Numbered from the stretch's first letter, positions 17,300 through 27,632 are shown. The stretch: 64,000 bases of DNA from CAIXSC01 sp046349915 (GCA_046349915.1 JAXMBL010000005.1:310001-374000); one strand, 5' to 3'. Made by a program: numbers and translations. Notes: a model not told the origin generated them from the sequence alone.

Positions 17300-17505
17300 T
17301 TGCGTCCCTATGATCGTTACCACCGGCATGGCCGGATTTGCGGCTCAGGGAAGAGTTGGCGGCGTTGGGTCGGAGAGTGGCGGAGAGGCGGCCGTGAAGT
17401 CGAAACTAGGATCTGAGATCACGGATGTGTATGGGGCAGGGACGAGCCCGCGGTCCGCCGGCTCCCGCTGCAAGTGGCCGGTCCGTCCTGGCTCGACCTA
17501 CTCCG

Positions 17506-20500
17506 ATGGCTCAACCCAATCCACTCCGCCGCAACCTGCTGGCGATCGTGTCGTTGGCCGTCGTGGTCTTTCTGACCGTCGCGCTGGCCACCTATCACCC
17601 CAGTGATCCGGTAGCCGCGACTCTCGGACCTTTCTCGCAGCTCTATCACCCTGACCAAGTCGAATATCCAGCTCGCAGCGGATTTCAAAACGCCTGCGGT
17701 CGCTGGGGTGCATTGTCCGCGGACCTGCTGCTGACTGGTTTTGGCGTGGGCGGCTACTACTTTGTCGTTTCGCTGGGGGCACTCAGCATCACACTATTGC
17801 GTCGGGAAGTGCCCGACATGCCGGCCCTCCGAGCAACCGGGTGGCTGGGGTCGCTGGTTGGCGTCAGCTCGCTCGCCGCCATCTTATTGCCCGATTGGTC
17901 GCCAGGCCCCATTGCGGGCTCCGGCGGTTACTTGGGCGCTCTCGGCGGCGGTCTGCTTCAGCATCACTTCGCCTTGTTCGGCAGCTTGATTCTGTCGGGA
18001 AGTTTCGTGCTCGGCGGTCTGTTAATGTGCTCCGATCACTTGCTCCCCGCAGTCTTGAAGTGGGTCTTCGGAGGCTTCTTGCTCGCCGCCCTGCGACGCC
18101 ATTCCCAGGCAGCGCCCGGAACCGCGGAGGGGCAGGCGACAGGCAAGCCCAACAAGTCGAAGCCGGTGAAGATCGCGGTTGGCAAGACGACGCGAAAATC
18201 GGCTTCGACGCTGGCGTCTAGCGATCTGGATGCACCAGGCATGGCGGCTGGCGATGCCGCGGCGGATGACGCCGACGAGCCGACGATTTTGCCGATTCGT
18301 GTTCGCGGCAAGAACAGCGCCCGCTCGGCGGTCGATGACGAAGCGGATGAGTTGGACGACGAAGCGGACGAGTCGCGCGATCTGGGCGACGATGTCGACG
18401 ATTCCGAAGAGTTGCACGAATATGAGGATGTCGAGGACGAGCCGCTTCCGTCGCCGACGAAACCTCGTCGCAGCACCAACCCGACCACCAAGGCGGGGAT
18501 CGCCGCGGTGAATGCCGCCGCGGCAGCCCGCGGCGCGAACGCTTCGCCCCCCGCAGAGACGGGGCCCGCTTCGGCGCCGCACTTCAAAATCAAGAATCCC
18601 GACGCCCGCGCCGAAGTACTCGCCGAACTGCAAGAAGGCGGCATGTCCGACACGGTCGATGACTACGAGTTGCCGTCGTTGGATCTGCTGGTCGCCGGCG
18701 AGAGCGTCGACTGGGAGAATCAGGAAAAAGAAGTACGCCGCAAAGCCAAAGTGCTCGAAAAGACCTTCGCGGACTTCGGCTTTCAGGTGCGAGTCGTCGA
18801 GATCGAGACGGGGCCGGTGATCGCTCAGTACGAAGTGGAGCTGGAAGCCGGTTTGCGTCTGTCCAAGATCACGTCGCTGGCCGACGACTTGGCCATTGCG
18901 CTACGCGTCCCTAGCGTTCGCATCGTGGCGCCGATCCCCGGCAAAAACACGGTCGGCATCGAAGTGCCTAACGAAGAACGACAAGTCGTGCGTCTGCGCG
19001 AAGTGATCGAAGAGACGAATGGCAAGATCAAGAAGATGCGCATTCCGTTGTTCCTGGGCAAGGATGTCTCGGGCAACGCCCTGACCGCCGACCTATCGAC
19101 GCTCCCACACCTGCTGATCGCTGGTCGAACCGGCACCGGTAAGAGCGTCTGCCTGAACGCCATTATCACCTCGATCCTCATGACTCGCCGCCCCGACGAA
19201 GTGCGGATGATCATGATCGACCCGAAGATGGTGGAATTGAGCGGGTACGGACGGCTGCCCCACTTGATGCATCCGGTCGTCACCGACATGCGCAAAGCCG
19301 AAGCGATCTTGGCTTGGGCGGTCGAGAAAATGGAAGAACGCTATGCGTTGTTGGCTCGAGCCGGCGTTCGCCATATCAGCAACTACAATCAGTTGGGCGA
19401 AGAAGAACTGTGCAAGCGACTGCAGCCCGAAGACGAAGATGCTCGCGCCAACATTCCCAAACAACTCCCCTTCATCGTCATCGTCGCGGACGAAATCGCC
19501 GACATGATGATGACCGCTGGCAAAGAGGTCGAACAGCACATCATTCGCTTGGCTCAGAAGAGTCGTGCGGTCGGAATTCACCTGATCCTCGCGACTCAAA
19601 AGCCGACCGTCGACGTCATCACGGGCCTGATCAAGTCGAACTTGCCCGCTCGTATCTCGTTCCAGGTGGCAAGCCGAACCGACAGTCGCGTCGTGCTGGA
19701 TGAAATGGGCGCGGATAAACTGTTGGGCAACGGCGACATGCTGTTCCTTTGGCCAGGCACGAGTACGCTGCTGCGTGGTCAAGGCACCTATTTGGGCGAT
19801 GACGAGATCAATCGAGTGGTCGATTGTTGCAGCCAAGGTCGGCCGCAGAATTTCGCCACCGAGTTGGTCAACATCAAGGTGCAGGACGAGAGCGACGGCG
19901 GCTTGATGGAGAAACTGAAGAAACGCGACGAACTGTACGAGTCGGCCGTGGACGTGGTGATCCGCGAAGGACGCGGCAGCTGCTCGCTCTTGCAACGCGC
20001 GCTGGGGATCGGCTACGGTCGAGCCGCTCGCTTGATCGATTTCATGGCCGAAGACGGCATCGTCGGCAACTATGCGGGCTCGCAAGCTCGCGAAGTGCTG
20101 CTGAGCGTGGAAGATTGGGAGCAGATGCAGGCGCAAGGGAGTGCCGAGGGGAGCGCCTCCGCCGCGTCAGCCGAGCCGCCGCGGAAGCGTTCCAACCGAG
20201 TCGTGCCGGAACCAGCGCCGCCTCCTACGCCCCGCAGTTCGAAAAAGTCCCCGCCTCCCGTCGCCTCTCGTTCAGCCCCCGAGGAAGAAGAGCTATCGAG
20301 CGAGGATGAAGAGGAGGAACAGGAAGACGACTTTGAGTCCGATGAGTCTTCCGGACGCCTGGATTCGCTGTCCGATGATGCGGAAGTCGTTTCGTCCGAC
20401 GACGAGGATAATGGCACGGACGAACAGTCCGCGGACGAGTTTGACGACGGAGACGGCCGCGAGTCTCGACGACGCGAGTCGGCCATGCGACTTCGAACCG

Positions 20501-20616
20501 ACGCCTCTTCCCGCACCAACTCCACGCGTAACTCGGGACGCAAGCAGGATCTTGGCCCGCGACGCGGCGTCATTTCGCTGCTGCGCACCGAAGACCTGGA
20601 TGCCGAAGACGAATAA
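17506..20616 (+). CDS. ftsK: DNA translocase FtsK with acidic C-terminal extension
   Basis: About 1036 residues from the ATG at 17506 (MAQPNPLRRNLLAIVSLAVV), preferred over an upstream frame extension lacking the membrane start. About four N-terminal membrane helices are followed by a long Asp/Glu-rich linker (residues about 250-330). The motor has Walker A GRTGTGKSVCLN near 539 and Walker B FIVIVADEIADM near 655. The gamma winged helix (GRGSCSLLQRALGIGYGRAA) at about 815-850 normally ends the protein. Here about 165 further residues, mostly Ser/Glu/Asp, follow. FtsK pumps DNA at the closing septum and promotes dimer resolution; in FtsZ-less planctomycetes its divisome contacts must differ. 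Confidence 0.95.
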   Translation: MAQPNPLRRNLLAIVSLAVVVFLTVALATYHPSDPVAATLGPFSQLYHPDQVEYPARSGFQNACGRWGALSADLLLTGFGVGGYYFVVSLGALSITLLRREVPDMPALRATGWLGSLVGVSSLAAILLPDWSPGPIAGSGGYLGALGGGLLQHHFALFGSLILSGSFVLGGLLMCSDHLLPAVLKWVFGGFLLAALRRHSQAAPGTAEGQATGKPNKSKPVKIAVGKTTRKSASTLASSDLDAPGMAAGDAAADDADEPTILPIRVRGKNSARSAVDDEADELDDEADESRDLGDDVDDSEELHEYEDVEDEPLPSPTKPRRSTNPTTKAGIAAVNAAAAARGANASPPAETGPASAPHFKIKNPDARAEVLAELQEGGMSDTVDDYELPSLDLLVAGESVDWENQEKEVRRKAKVLEKTFADFGFQVRVVEIETGPVIAQYEVELEAGLRLSKITSLADDLAIALRVPSVRIVAPIPGKNTVGIEVPNEERQVVRLREVIEETNGKIKKMRIPLFLGKDVSGNALTADLSTLPHLLIAGRTGTGKSVCLNAIITSILMTRRPDEVRMIMIDPKMVELSGYGRLPHLMHPVVTDMRKAEAILAWAVEKMEERYALLARAGVRHISNYNQLGEEELCKRLQPEDEDARANIPKQLPFIVIVADEIADMMMTAGKEVEQHIIRLAQKSRAVGIHLILATQKPTVDVITGLIKSNLPARISFQVASRTDSRVVLDEMGADKLLGNGDMLFLWPGTSTLLRGQGTYLGDDEINRVVDCCSQGRPQNFATELVNIKVQDESDGGLMEKLKKRDELYESAVDVVIREGRGSCSLLQRALGIGYGRAARLIDFMAEDGIVGNYAGSQAREVLLSVEDWEQMQAQGSAEGSASAASAEPPRKRSNRVVPEPAPPPTPRSSKKSPPPVASRSAPEEEELSSEDEEEEQEDDFESDESSGRLDSLSDDAEVVSSDDEDNGTDEQSADEFDDGDGRESRRRESAMRLRTDASSRTNSTRNSGRKQDLGPRRGVISLLRTEDLDAEDE

Positions 20617-20628
20617 CTGAATTCGCCA

Positions 20629-21426
20629 TCAAGGCTGGGCTCGCAAGAGTCGCGTGACTTTCAGCACATCGACCAGCGATTGCGGCACGCCGCAGAGCGC
20701 CATCTCACAGCCGCCTTCGGGCAGAGCGGCGAGCGACTCGATCGCGGCTGGTCGAGTCCGATGCACGGGAAACGACAACTGACGGACAGTCGGCTGAGCG
20801 CTCCCTTTCTGCGGATCTTGCACCATCGCCTGCGCTTCGCTGGGAACCAAGTGCTTCTCCAGCCACCGCTTCTTCAGCCTGATCAGCGTCGTGACGAACG
20901 CGCTGGCGTGGTGCGTGGGGACGAATTGACCCAGATCGAGCACCGTGCGGGCATGACAGGTTTCGAGCGCATCGGCGAATTCCTGCCCGATCCGCAAGTA
21001 AAGCGACTCGCCCGGCGTTCCAATCCGCTCGGGCAATACTTCGATGAGCGAAATCGTTCCGTGTTGTTCGACCCGCAAGTAGTTGAAGCCATCCGAGGCG
21101 TCGCGAGCCAAACTCAACGGCTCGTCCGCCTGCTTGCCGGTCGGCGGTTGGACATCCACCTTCGCCGGTGCGCCCAAGAGACTGGGCACGCCGTGCAGGA
21201 AGATGCGGTGGCAACCACCGCAAAGAGTCACTCGCACTTGCCCCGACGCTCGGGACTCATTGCCCATCCGCACTCGTTCCGAGTCCGAATTGGCATAGTA
21301 CCGGACGGCGGCATCCAGCGGTGGACCTACTGATCCCTCGGGACCGCGCGCGATCAACTCAATCGCTTGCAGCGATCCACCACAATCGGGACAACGATCA
21401 GACGGTGTTTCAGGTTTCAGCGACAT
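20629..21426 (-). CDS. Zinc-ribbon protein with STAS-like C-terminal domain
   Basis: About 265 residues from the ATG at 21426; an in-frame start at 21519 is less likely because the family-like start is just before the first Cys pair. A zinc-binding region uses CPDCGG near the start and CGGCHR about 55 residues later. The C-terminal 150 residues have the alternating strand-helix pattern of STAS/anti-sigma-antagonist domains (ISLIEVLPERI, ARTVLDLGQF, CGVPQSLVDVLKVTRLL). The Ser/Thr phosphorylation site typical of SpoIIAA is not clear. It is convergent with ftsK and separated by 12 bp. Function unknown; the STAS call is by pattern. Confidence 0.55.
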   Translation of the reverse strand: MSLKPETPSDRCPDCGGSLQAIELIARGPEGSVGPPLDAAVRYYANSDSERVRMGNESRASGQVRVTLCGGCHRIFLHGVPSLLGAPAKVDVQPPTGKQADEPLSLARDASDGFNYLRVEQHGTISLIEVLPERIGTPGESLYLRIGQEFADALETCHARTVLDLGQFVPTHHASAFVTTLIRLKKRWLEKHLVPSEAQAMVQDPQKGSAQPTVRQLSFPVHRTRPAAIESLAALPEGGCEMALCGVPQSLVDVLKVTRLLRAQP

Positions 21427-21743
21427 TCCGACGACGTACCTGGTCCGAGGACGGATCGAGCCATCTTGGCGCGCACCGCCGGGTAACCGGATTTCGAGAC
21501 CGACCCGGTTTAGGGACAATCACCCCTAACACCTTGTCGCCCGCGCGCTCGACACCGGACCACGACGAATTGGTTTTTGACGATGCCTAAGTGTAACTCA
21601 TACCGCCCCCTGATTGCAAAGGCCACACCCTCCAGAAATCAACACCAACCCCGCCAAACAGGGAGACACTCCAGCGCTCGTGCGGTGTCGCAGCGAAAAC
21701 CGAGGCTCGCCGCTTGGGAGAACGGGCCAGTTTGCCTGTCGGG

Positions 21744-23201
21744 TTAGAGCGTCTTGAGGTACTCAAGTAGGGCCGCCTTCTCCGCTTCTGTCAGGTCGCT
21801 GGGATAGGTATGACCCGCGGCACTCTTCCCGAACCGCTGTGTGTCGAAATAGCGGCGTCGGTCGGCATTGGAACGCAGGGCGTCGGGTGGAGTCTCCGCG
21901 TGTTCTTCGACTCTCAGGCCCACTCGAGTTGAATCGTACTCGGAATTGACTCGGTTCCACACCTTGGGCCGTTGTTCGGGCCAGAGGAGGTGCCATAGAG
22001 TGGGAACAGACCCGTTATGAAAGTAGGGCGCCGACGCCCAGATTCCATCGAGTGGCGGCGCCAGGTAGCCTCGGGGCTGAGTCACCGTCGGTTTCTCGCC
22101 AAAATGAGCGAACCAACTGGCCCCATAGCCCGCCCGGTGCGACTCGCTCAATGAGTCAAAGCGCACTCGATCGGTCCCGATTTCGTTGATCGGCACCACC
22201 GCCTGCGGGTACGTCTCCTCGGCGCCGTACTGCCCGTGACATCGCGCACAGTGCGTTTCAAAAACCTGCCGCCCCGCGGTCGCTAAGGCCGAATCGATGG
22301 GGAAGGGATAACGAGGCGCCTCGAGCGACTCGAGATAAGCGTACACGTCGCGAAAGTCGCTTTCCCACTCGCGGAATTTCTTGGGGCCATTCTGTCGAAT
22401 CAGCATGAACTGCATCAACGCTCGATGCCCTTTCGCCGCGAAACCGTCAATGTAAATCATGTCGCGTTTACGGAAGTGCCACCACGGAATGGCGTCGACA
22501 TCGTGATGAACCATCTTCGGCGGGCTGCGATCGGTCTGAAAATTCAGTTCGGCGTCCCGATACCCCATCAGCGCCACGCCAAACATCACGGCATTCGTCA
22601 CGCCAACGTTACCGCCAAGCGGCATGAACACGGAGCCGACATCCATGCGCGAGAGTGGTTTTCCCAGTTGAATTTTCGCGGCCCGCGTTTCTTCGGTCAG
22701 CGTCTCCAAGGCATAGTTCGCATTCGGCAGCCCAGGGATGACTTGCCCCGCCACCTCGCCTCCGTGACAGGCGAAACAGTTCATCACCCAGTTGCCCGCC
22801 GCATCCACGACATACTGGAGAGGCTTCCCCGAGTTGTCGCCGGGGCGAGTGGTCAGGCCATAACGAGCAAACGCCAAGCGTCGTCGCTCCGCGGGACTCG
22901 CCTGCTCGGCCGTCGTCCGCGCGGGCTCGGGCCAGTACCGCCAAGCCTCGCCGAACGTCTGTTCGTCAAAATCTTGGCCCAGGTAGGGCTTTTCGGTGAG
23001 AAACCGATACCCCCGCGCGGCAGCCTCGCGATCGATCGTCGACCGCCGCGACTTCCCAGGGGCGTCCGCCATGGGATCTTTGGGCGCCGTTGCGGCCTGC
23101 CCCTTGGGACCACTCGACTGCGGCGCCATGGTTTGGCCGGCGAGCGATGAGTTGAACAATCCGCTGAGAGCCAGGATGAGGACTAACCGGCTGCGTTTCA
23201 C
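21744..23201 (-). CDS. Periplasmic diheme c-type cytochrome
   Basis: A 485-residue exported protein with a signal peptide (LVLILALSGLFNSSLAGQ) and a GTG start with a GGAGA site upstream. Two covalent haem motifs are present: CFACH in the N-terminal third and CARCH near residue 320. Downstream Met residues that could be axial ligands are present but cannot be assigned by eye. The layout suggests a two-domain cytochrome, of the kind involved in periplasmic electron transfer or oxidation. No partner dehydrogenase is adjacent. Confidence 0.85.
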   Translation of the reverse strand: MKRSRLVLILALSGLFNSSLAGQTMAPQSSGPKGQAATAPKDPMADAPGKSRRSTIDREAAARGYRFLTEKPYLGQDFDEQTFGEAWRYWPEPARTTAEQASPAERRRLAFARYGLTTRPGDNSGKPLQYVVDAAGNWVMNCFACHGGEVAGQVIPGLPNANYALETLTEETRAAKIQLGKPLSRMDVGSVFMPLGGNVGVTNAVMFGVALMGYRDAELNFQTDRSPPKMVHHDVDAIPWWHFRKRDMIYIDGFAAKGHRALMQFMLIRQNGPKKFREWESDFRDVYAYLESLEAPRYPFPIDSALATAGRQVFETHCARCHGQYGAEETYPQAVVPINEIGTDRVRFDSLSESHRAGYGASWFAHFGEKPTVTQPRGYLAPPLDGIWASAPYFHNGSVPTLWHLLWPEQRPKVWNRVNSEYDSTRVGLRVEEHAETPPDALRSNADRRRYFDTQRFGKSAAGHTYPSDLTEAEKAALLEYLKTL

Positions 23202-23427
23202 GTTACGTCTCCCTACCCGGATGTGCCGCCTCGAATACCATCCGATTGTAACCGGCAGTCAGCCTGTCGCATAACCGTTTGCAGCGGGCGTCCGCCTGCC
23301 CTACTCAAACCCGAGGCGGCGCATTGACGCCACCCGCGTCGCGCGATACGGTGCCCGCGTTGGCTTGCAGACTCGCTGCGGCGAGCCGCCGATCCCTCTC
23401 CACTCGCGCCCACCACGGAAAGACGCC

Positions 23428-23817
23428 ATGAACGCGCCCCCATCCAGCCTGTACGATCGACTCGGCGGAATTTTCGCCATCGCCGCCGTCGTCGACGACT
23501 TCATCGACCGCGTCATGGAGAGCTCAGCGCTCAACGCGAATCCGCTGGTTCAAGAAGCGCACCATCGAGTGTCGCGAGCAGGATTCAAGTATCTCGTGAC
23601 CGAACAACTCGGGCACGCAACCGGCGGCCCACAGCGCTACACGGGCCGCGGCATGCGCGACTCGCATGCTCACCTTAAGATCTCCGAAGCCGAGTGGCAA
23701 ACATTCCTGGACCTGCTCAAACAATCGCTCGACAAGTTCCACGTGCCGTTGCGAGAGCAGTCGGAGATCTTCTTGATCGTGGCCAGCACCAAGGCGGACA
23801 TTGTCACGCCCTGTTAG
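23428..23817 (+). CDS. Group 1 truncated haemoglobin
   Basis: 129 residues from the ATG at 23428 (MNAPPSSLYDRLGGIFAIAAV); an upstream in-frame start at 23365 only adds non-homologous sequence. The family features are the LYDRLGG opening, a GGPQRYTGRGM loop, and MRDSHAHLKISEAEW with the proximal haem His. Truncated globins bind O2 or NO in the cytoplasm. The helix-B position often occupied by Tyr reads Ile in DDFIDRV, which is a common variation in this subgroup. It stands alone between a cytochrome and an unknown gene on the opposite strand. Confidence 0.92.
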   Translation: MNAPPSSLYDRLGGIFAIAAVVDDFIDRVMESSALNANPLVQEAHHRVSRAGFKYLVTEQLGHATGGPQRYTGRGMRDSHAHLKISEAEWQTFLDLLKQSLDKFHVPLREQSEIFLIVASTKADIVTPC

Positions 23818-23843
23818 ACCCGCACCTGTTAGGCCCGTCCCTG

Positions 23844-24416
23844 CTAGGCCCTTAACAACAACCGATCAACTCGTCGTACTTCCGCTGGCGACGTATTTTC
23901 CAAGTACAGCGTCGCTTGGTCGCCATCAAAACCGATGAAGCAAGCAGGCAGATGAAATTCCTGCTCGTGGCAAAACTCCAGGAAGTCCGCGCCCGGATCA
24001 TCCGTGTCAACTCGGCTCAGCTCCATGCCAAAGCGGAATCGACGGCATTCGGCGCCCTCATAGGCCGCGACCGACGCCAGCGTCTCCGTCACCAATTGAC
24101 TCGACAAATCGGCCGCCATCCTGCGAACATGCAGCGCATCCTCCGGGGTGATCCAATCGACCGTGCGGAGCAAAACGGTCCACGGACTGTCCACCAGTTG
24201 CAACGCGAAGCAGCGTCGGCGTTTGATTTCCCGTCGCAAGACGGGATTTCCACGCAGCGGCCGGAATGACACGTCGGGCTCGTATACCAGCAAGTCGTCG
24301 CGTCGCTGAATGACCCGCGCCACTCGCTCCAAGGGCGCCTTCGTCGCCACCAGACTCCAACCTTCCGAAGCCGAATCCATGAACGATTCGAGTCCCACCA
24401 CCGATTTCACCACCAT
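23844..24416 (-). CDS. Conserved-looking hypothetical protein
   Basis: About 190 residues. The ATG at 24416 has GAGGAG 9 nt upstream. The sequence is acidic-to-neutral with mixed strand and helix, e.g. EGWSLVATKAPLERVARVIQ, DLLVYEPDVSF and PAEVRRVDRLLLRA. No signal peptide, membrane helix or catalytic motif was recognised. It ends 27 bp from the convergent haemoglobin gene and precedes the 224-bp repeat array. The family is unknown to me. Confidence 0.6.
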   Translation of the reverse strand: MVVKSVVGLESFMDSASEGWSLVATKAPLERVARVIQRRDDLLVYEPDVSFRPLRGNPVLRREIKRRRCFALQLVDSPWTVLLRTVDWITPEDALHVRRMAADLSSQLVTETLASVAAYEGAECRRFRFGMELSRVDTDDPGADFLEFCHEQEFHLPACFIGFDGDQATLYLENTSPAEVRRVDRLLLRA

Positions 24417-24559
24417 TTCCCAACTCCTCAAAAAATCACTTCCATCCTTGGCCAGGCCTCCCAGGACCTGCCTTACTCACACTTATTTTCTTCCCCAAGC
24501 TTCGTTGGATTGAGTGAAGATTTGGGGAAACCAACGTGGAGCGGCAGTGAATTCAACCA

Positions 24560-26745
24560 CGCTCTGTTGCGCACCACGAAAGCAATCCCGAGTTCCATTC
24601 GTGCGATTCGTGCGACTCATGATGGAATTACGACCGACTGGCCCGCGGCCTGGTTCACGCCGGTCAGACTCGGAAGGCGATTGACCACGAATCACTCGAA
24701 TGCCACGAATCCAGATAAAGAGCGGAGAAGCTGTTGGGCTTGGTCGCGTTCAAACTCCCGTCGTCCCCTCTCAGGCAGTCACGGACCGTAACCCAACCAC
24801 GAACGACACTCCGAATTCCCATTCGTGCGATTCGTGCGATTCGTGCGATTCGTGGTCCAATCATGACCGACTGGCCCGCGGCCTGGTTCGCGCCGGTCAG
24901 ACTCGAACGAAGTGCGATTGACCACGAATGGCCCGCGGCCTGGTTCGCGCCGGTCACTCGAAGGCGATTGACCACGAATCATCCAGCATCCAACAAAGAG
25001 CGGAGAAGCTGTTGGGCTTGGTCGCGTTCGTACTCCCGTCGTCCCCTCTCAGGCAGTCACGGACCGTAACCCAACCACGAACGACACTCCGAGTTCCCAT
25101 TCGTGCGATTCGGGCGATTCGTGGTCCAATCATGACCGACTGGCCCGCGGCCTGGTTCGCGCCGGTCAGACTCGGAAGGCGTTGACCACGAATCACACGA
25201 ATGCCACGAATCCAGACACCCATTCGGGCGAAGAGCGGAGAAGCTGTTGGACTTGGTTGCGTTCAAACTCGAGTCGTCCCCTCTCAGGCAGTCACGGACC
25301 GTAACCCAACCACGAACGACACTCCGAGTTCCCATTCGTGCGATTCGGGCGATTCGTGGTCCAATCATGACCGACTGGCCCGCGGCCTGGTTCACGCCGG
25401 TCAGACTCGGAAGGCGGTTGACCACGAATCACTCGAATGCCACGAATCCAGACAAAGAGCGGAGAAGCTGTTGGACTTGGTCGCGTTCATACTCCCGTCG
25501 TCCCCTCTCAGGCAGTCACGGACCGTAACCCAACCACGAACGACACTCCGAATTCCCATTCGTGCGATTCGGGCGATTCGTGCGATTCGTGGTCCAATCA
25601 TGACCGACTGGCCCGCGGCTTGTTCACGCCGGTCAGACTCGGAAGGCGATTGACCACGAATCACTCGAATGCCACGCATCCAGACAAAGAGCGGAGAAGC
25701 TGTTGGGCTTGGTCGCGTTCGTACTCCCGTCGTCCCCTCTCAGGCAGTCACGGACCGTAACCCAACCACGAACGACACTCCGAGTTCCCATTCGTGCGAT
25801 TCGGGCGATTCGTGGTCCAATCATGACCGACTGGCCCGCGGCCTGGTTCGCGCCGGTCAGACTCGGAAGGCGGTTGACCACGAATCACACGAATGCCACG
25901 AATCCAGACAAAGAGCGGAGAAGCTGTTGGACTTGGTTGCGTTCAAACTCGAGTCGTCCCCTCTCAGGCAGTCACGGACCGTAACCCAACCACGAACGAC
26001 ACTCCGAATTCCCATTCGTGCGATTCGTGCGATTCGTGGTCCAATCACGACCGACTGGCCCGCGGCCTGGTTCGCGCGGGTCAGACTCGGAAGGCGATTG
26101 ACCACGAATCACACGAATGCCACGAATCCAGACAAAGAGCGGAGAAGCTGTTGGGCTTGGTCGCGTTCATACTCCCGTCGTCCCCTCTCAGGCAGTCACG
26201 GACCGTAACCCAACCACGAACGACACTCCGAATTCCCATTCGTGCGATTCGGGCGATTCGTGGTCCAACCACGACCGACTGGCCCGCGGCCTGGTTCGCG
26301 CGGGTCAGACTCGGAAGGCGATTGACCACGAATCACACGAATGCCACGAATCCAGACAAAGAGCGGAGAAGCTGTTGGGCTTGGTCGCGTTCATACTCCC
26401 GTCGTCCCCTCTCAGGCAGTCACGGACCGTAACCCAACCACGAACGACACTCCGAATTCCCATTCGTGCGATTCGGGCGATTCGTGGTCCAATCATGACC
26501 GACTGGCCCGCGGCCTGGTTCACGCCGGTCAGACTCGGAAGGCGATTGACCACGAATCACTCGAATGCCACGCATCCAGACAAAGAGCGGAGAAGCTGTT
26601 GGGCTTGGTCGCGTTCGTACTCCCGTCGTCCCCTCTCAGGCAGTCACGGACCGTAACCCAACCACGAACCCCACTCCGAGTTCCCATTCGTGCGATTCGG
26701 GCGATTCGTGGTCCAATCACGACTGACTGGCCCGTGTGTGGAACG
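24560..26745. repeat. Array of about nine 224-bp tandem repeats with embedded hairpins
   Basis: The landmark agcggagaagctg recurs at 24721, 24999, 25234, 25458, 25690, 25914, 26138, 26362 and 26586, giving periods of 278, 235, 224, 232 and then 224 four times; a partial unit precedes the first. Each unit contains a variable run of a 9-bp motif (ttcgtgcga) one to three times. It also has an arm pair of about 23 bp that is nearly complementary, for example 26023-26046 with 26096-26118, enclosing a GC-rich inner stem (gaccgactggcccgcgg). Because 224 is not a multiple of three, the many open frames here shift between units. They are judged non-coding. Confidence 0.95.
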
Positions 26746-26759
26746 TTCGTCTGGCTGCC

Positions 26760-27632
26760 TTAGCTGGCGGTCAGGGCGCGAAGAGTTGCGAGATTGATCG
26801 CATCCCACGATCGGCCTTCGTGGTCTCCCTTCGGTGTTTCCAGGTACATCGGCGTGTCGCGGAAACGTTTGTCGTTCAGCAAGTGTCGGAATGCTTCCAA
26901 ACCGACGTGCCCGCGTCCAATGTGCTCGTGTCGATCGACTCGCGAGCCAAATTCGCGTTTGCTGTCATTCAGATGGAAGGCCACGATTCGTTCAACCCCG
27001 ATCCATTGGTCGAATTCCCGAAACGTCGCCAGGTAGTCCTTTCGCTCCGCCAGCGGATATCCTGCCGCAAAAGCATGGCATGTGTCGAAGCATACGCCCA
27101 GTCGGTCGGGTTGTCGAACGTGTTCCAGCAGATACGCCAGTTGTTCAAAGCGCCATCCCAAACAGCTGCCTTGTCCCGCCGTATTCTCCAAGGCCAACTT
27201 GGCTTTCAGCGCGGGATGCGAATCATGAATTTCGTCGAGTCCGCGGACGATGTTGTCGAGCCCCACCGATTCGTCGGCGCCGACCGCGGCGCCGGGATGC
27301 ACCACCACATAGGCGATCCCCAACAACTCGGCCCGCTGCAATTCGACGATCAACGCATCGACCGACTTGCGCCAGAGCGTTTCGTCGGAGCTGCCGAGAT
27401 TGATGAGGTACGAGCTGTGCGACAGGGGATGACGAATCCGCAGCCTCGACAGCGAGTCGCGAAACCGAGTCACATCGTCATCCGAGATAGGCTTGCCGCG
27501 CCATTGGTTGTTGTTCTTGGTGAACAACTGCACGACATCCATGCCGCACTCCGCGGCCGCCTCCACCGCTCGCTCGTAGCCTCCCGCAATCGACATATGG
27601 GCGCCGATCAGCGGCGTGGTTCGACGACTCAC
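26760..27632 (-). CDS. nfo: Deoxyribonuclease IV (AP endonuclease)
   Basis: A 290-residue endonuclease IV, which cuts DNA at abasic sites in base-excision repair and needs three zinc ions. Family signatures are GAHMSIAGGYERAVEAA, QLFTKNNNQWRGKPI, the VVVHPGAAVGADE segment, LENTAGQGSCLG, VCFDTCHAFAAGY, HLNDSKREFGSRVDRHEHIG and LETPKGD. All expected metal ligands appear present. The GTG start overlaps the stop of the upstream GYF_2 gene (GTGA), so the two are co-translated. Its 3' end abuts the 224-bp array. Confidence 0.96.
   Translation of the reverse strand: MSRRTTPLIGAHMSIAGGYERAVEAAAECGMDVVQLFTKNNNQWRGKPISDDDVTRFRDSLSRLRIRHPLSHSSYLINLGSSDETLWRKSVDALIVELQRAELLGIAYVVVHPGAAVGADESVGLDNIVRGLDEIHDSHPALKAKLALENTAGQGSCLGWRFEQLAYLLEHVRQPDRLGVCFDTCHAFAAGYPLAERKDYLATFREFDQWIGVERIVAFHLNDSKREFGSRVDRHEHIGRGHVGLEAFRHLLNDKRFRDTPMYLETPKGDHEGRSWDAINLATLRALTAS

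Noticed and set aside
19093..20136. 347-residue antisense frame inside ftsK
   Set aside because: Lies opposite the conserved FtsK motor with Walker motifs; a shadow.
24560..26745. Possible CRISPR array
   Set aside because: Units are 224 bp with no alternating short repeats and unique spacers, and no cas gene is present.
24510..26763. Many long open frames on both strands across the 224-bp array
   Set aside because: The unit length shifts the frame each copy and the frames lack start sites and codon-use consistency; they are repeat shadows.
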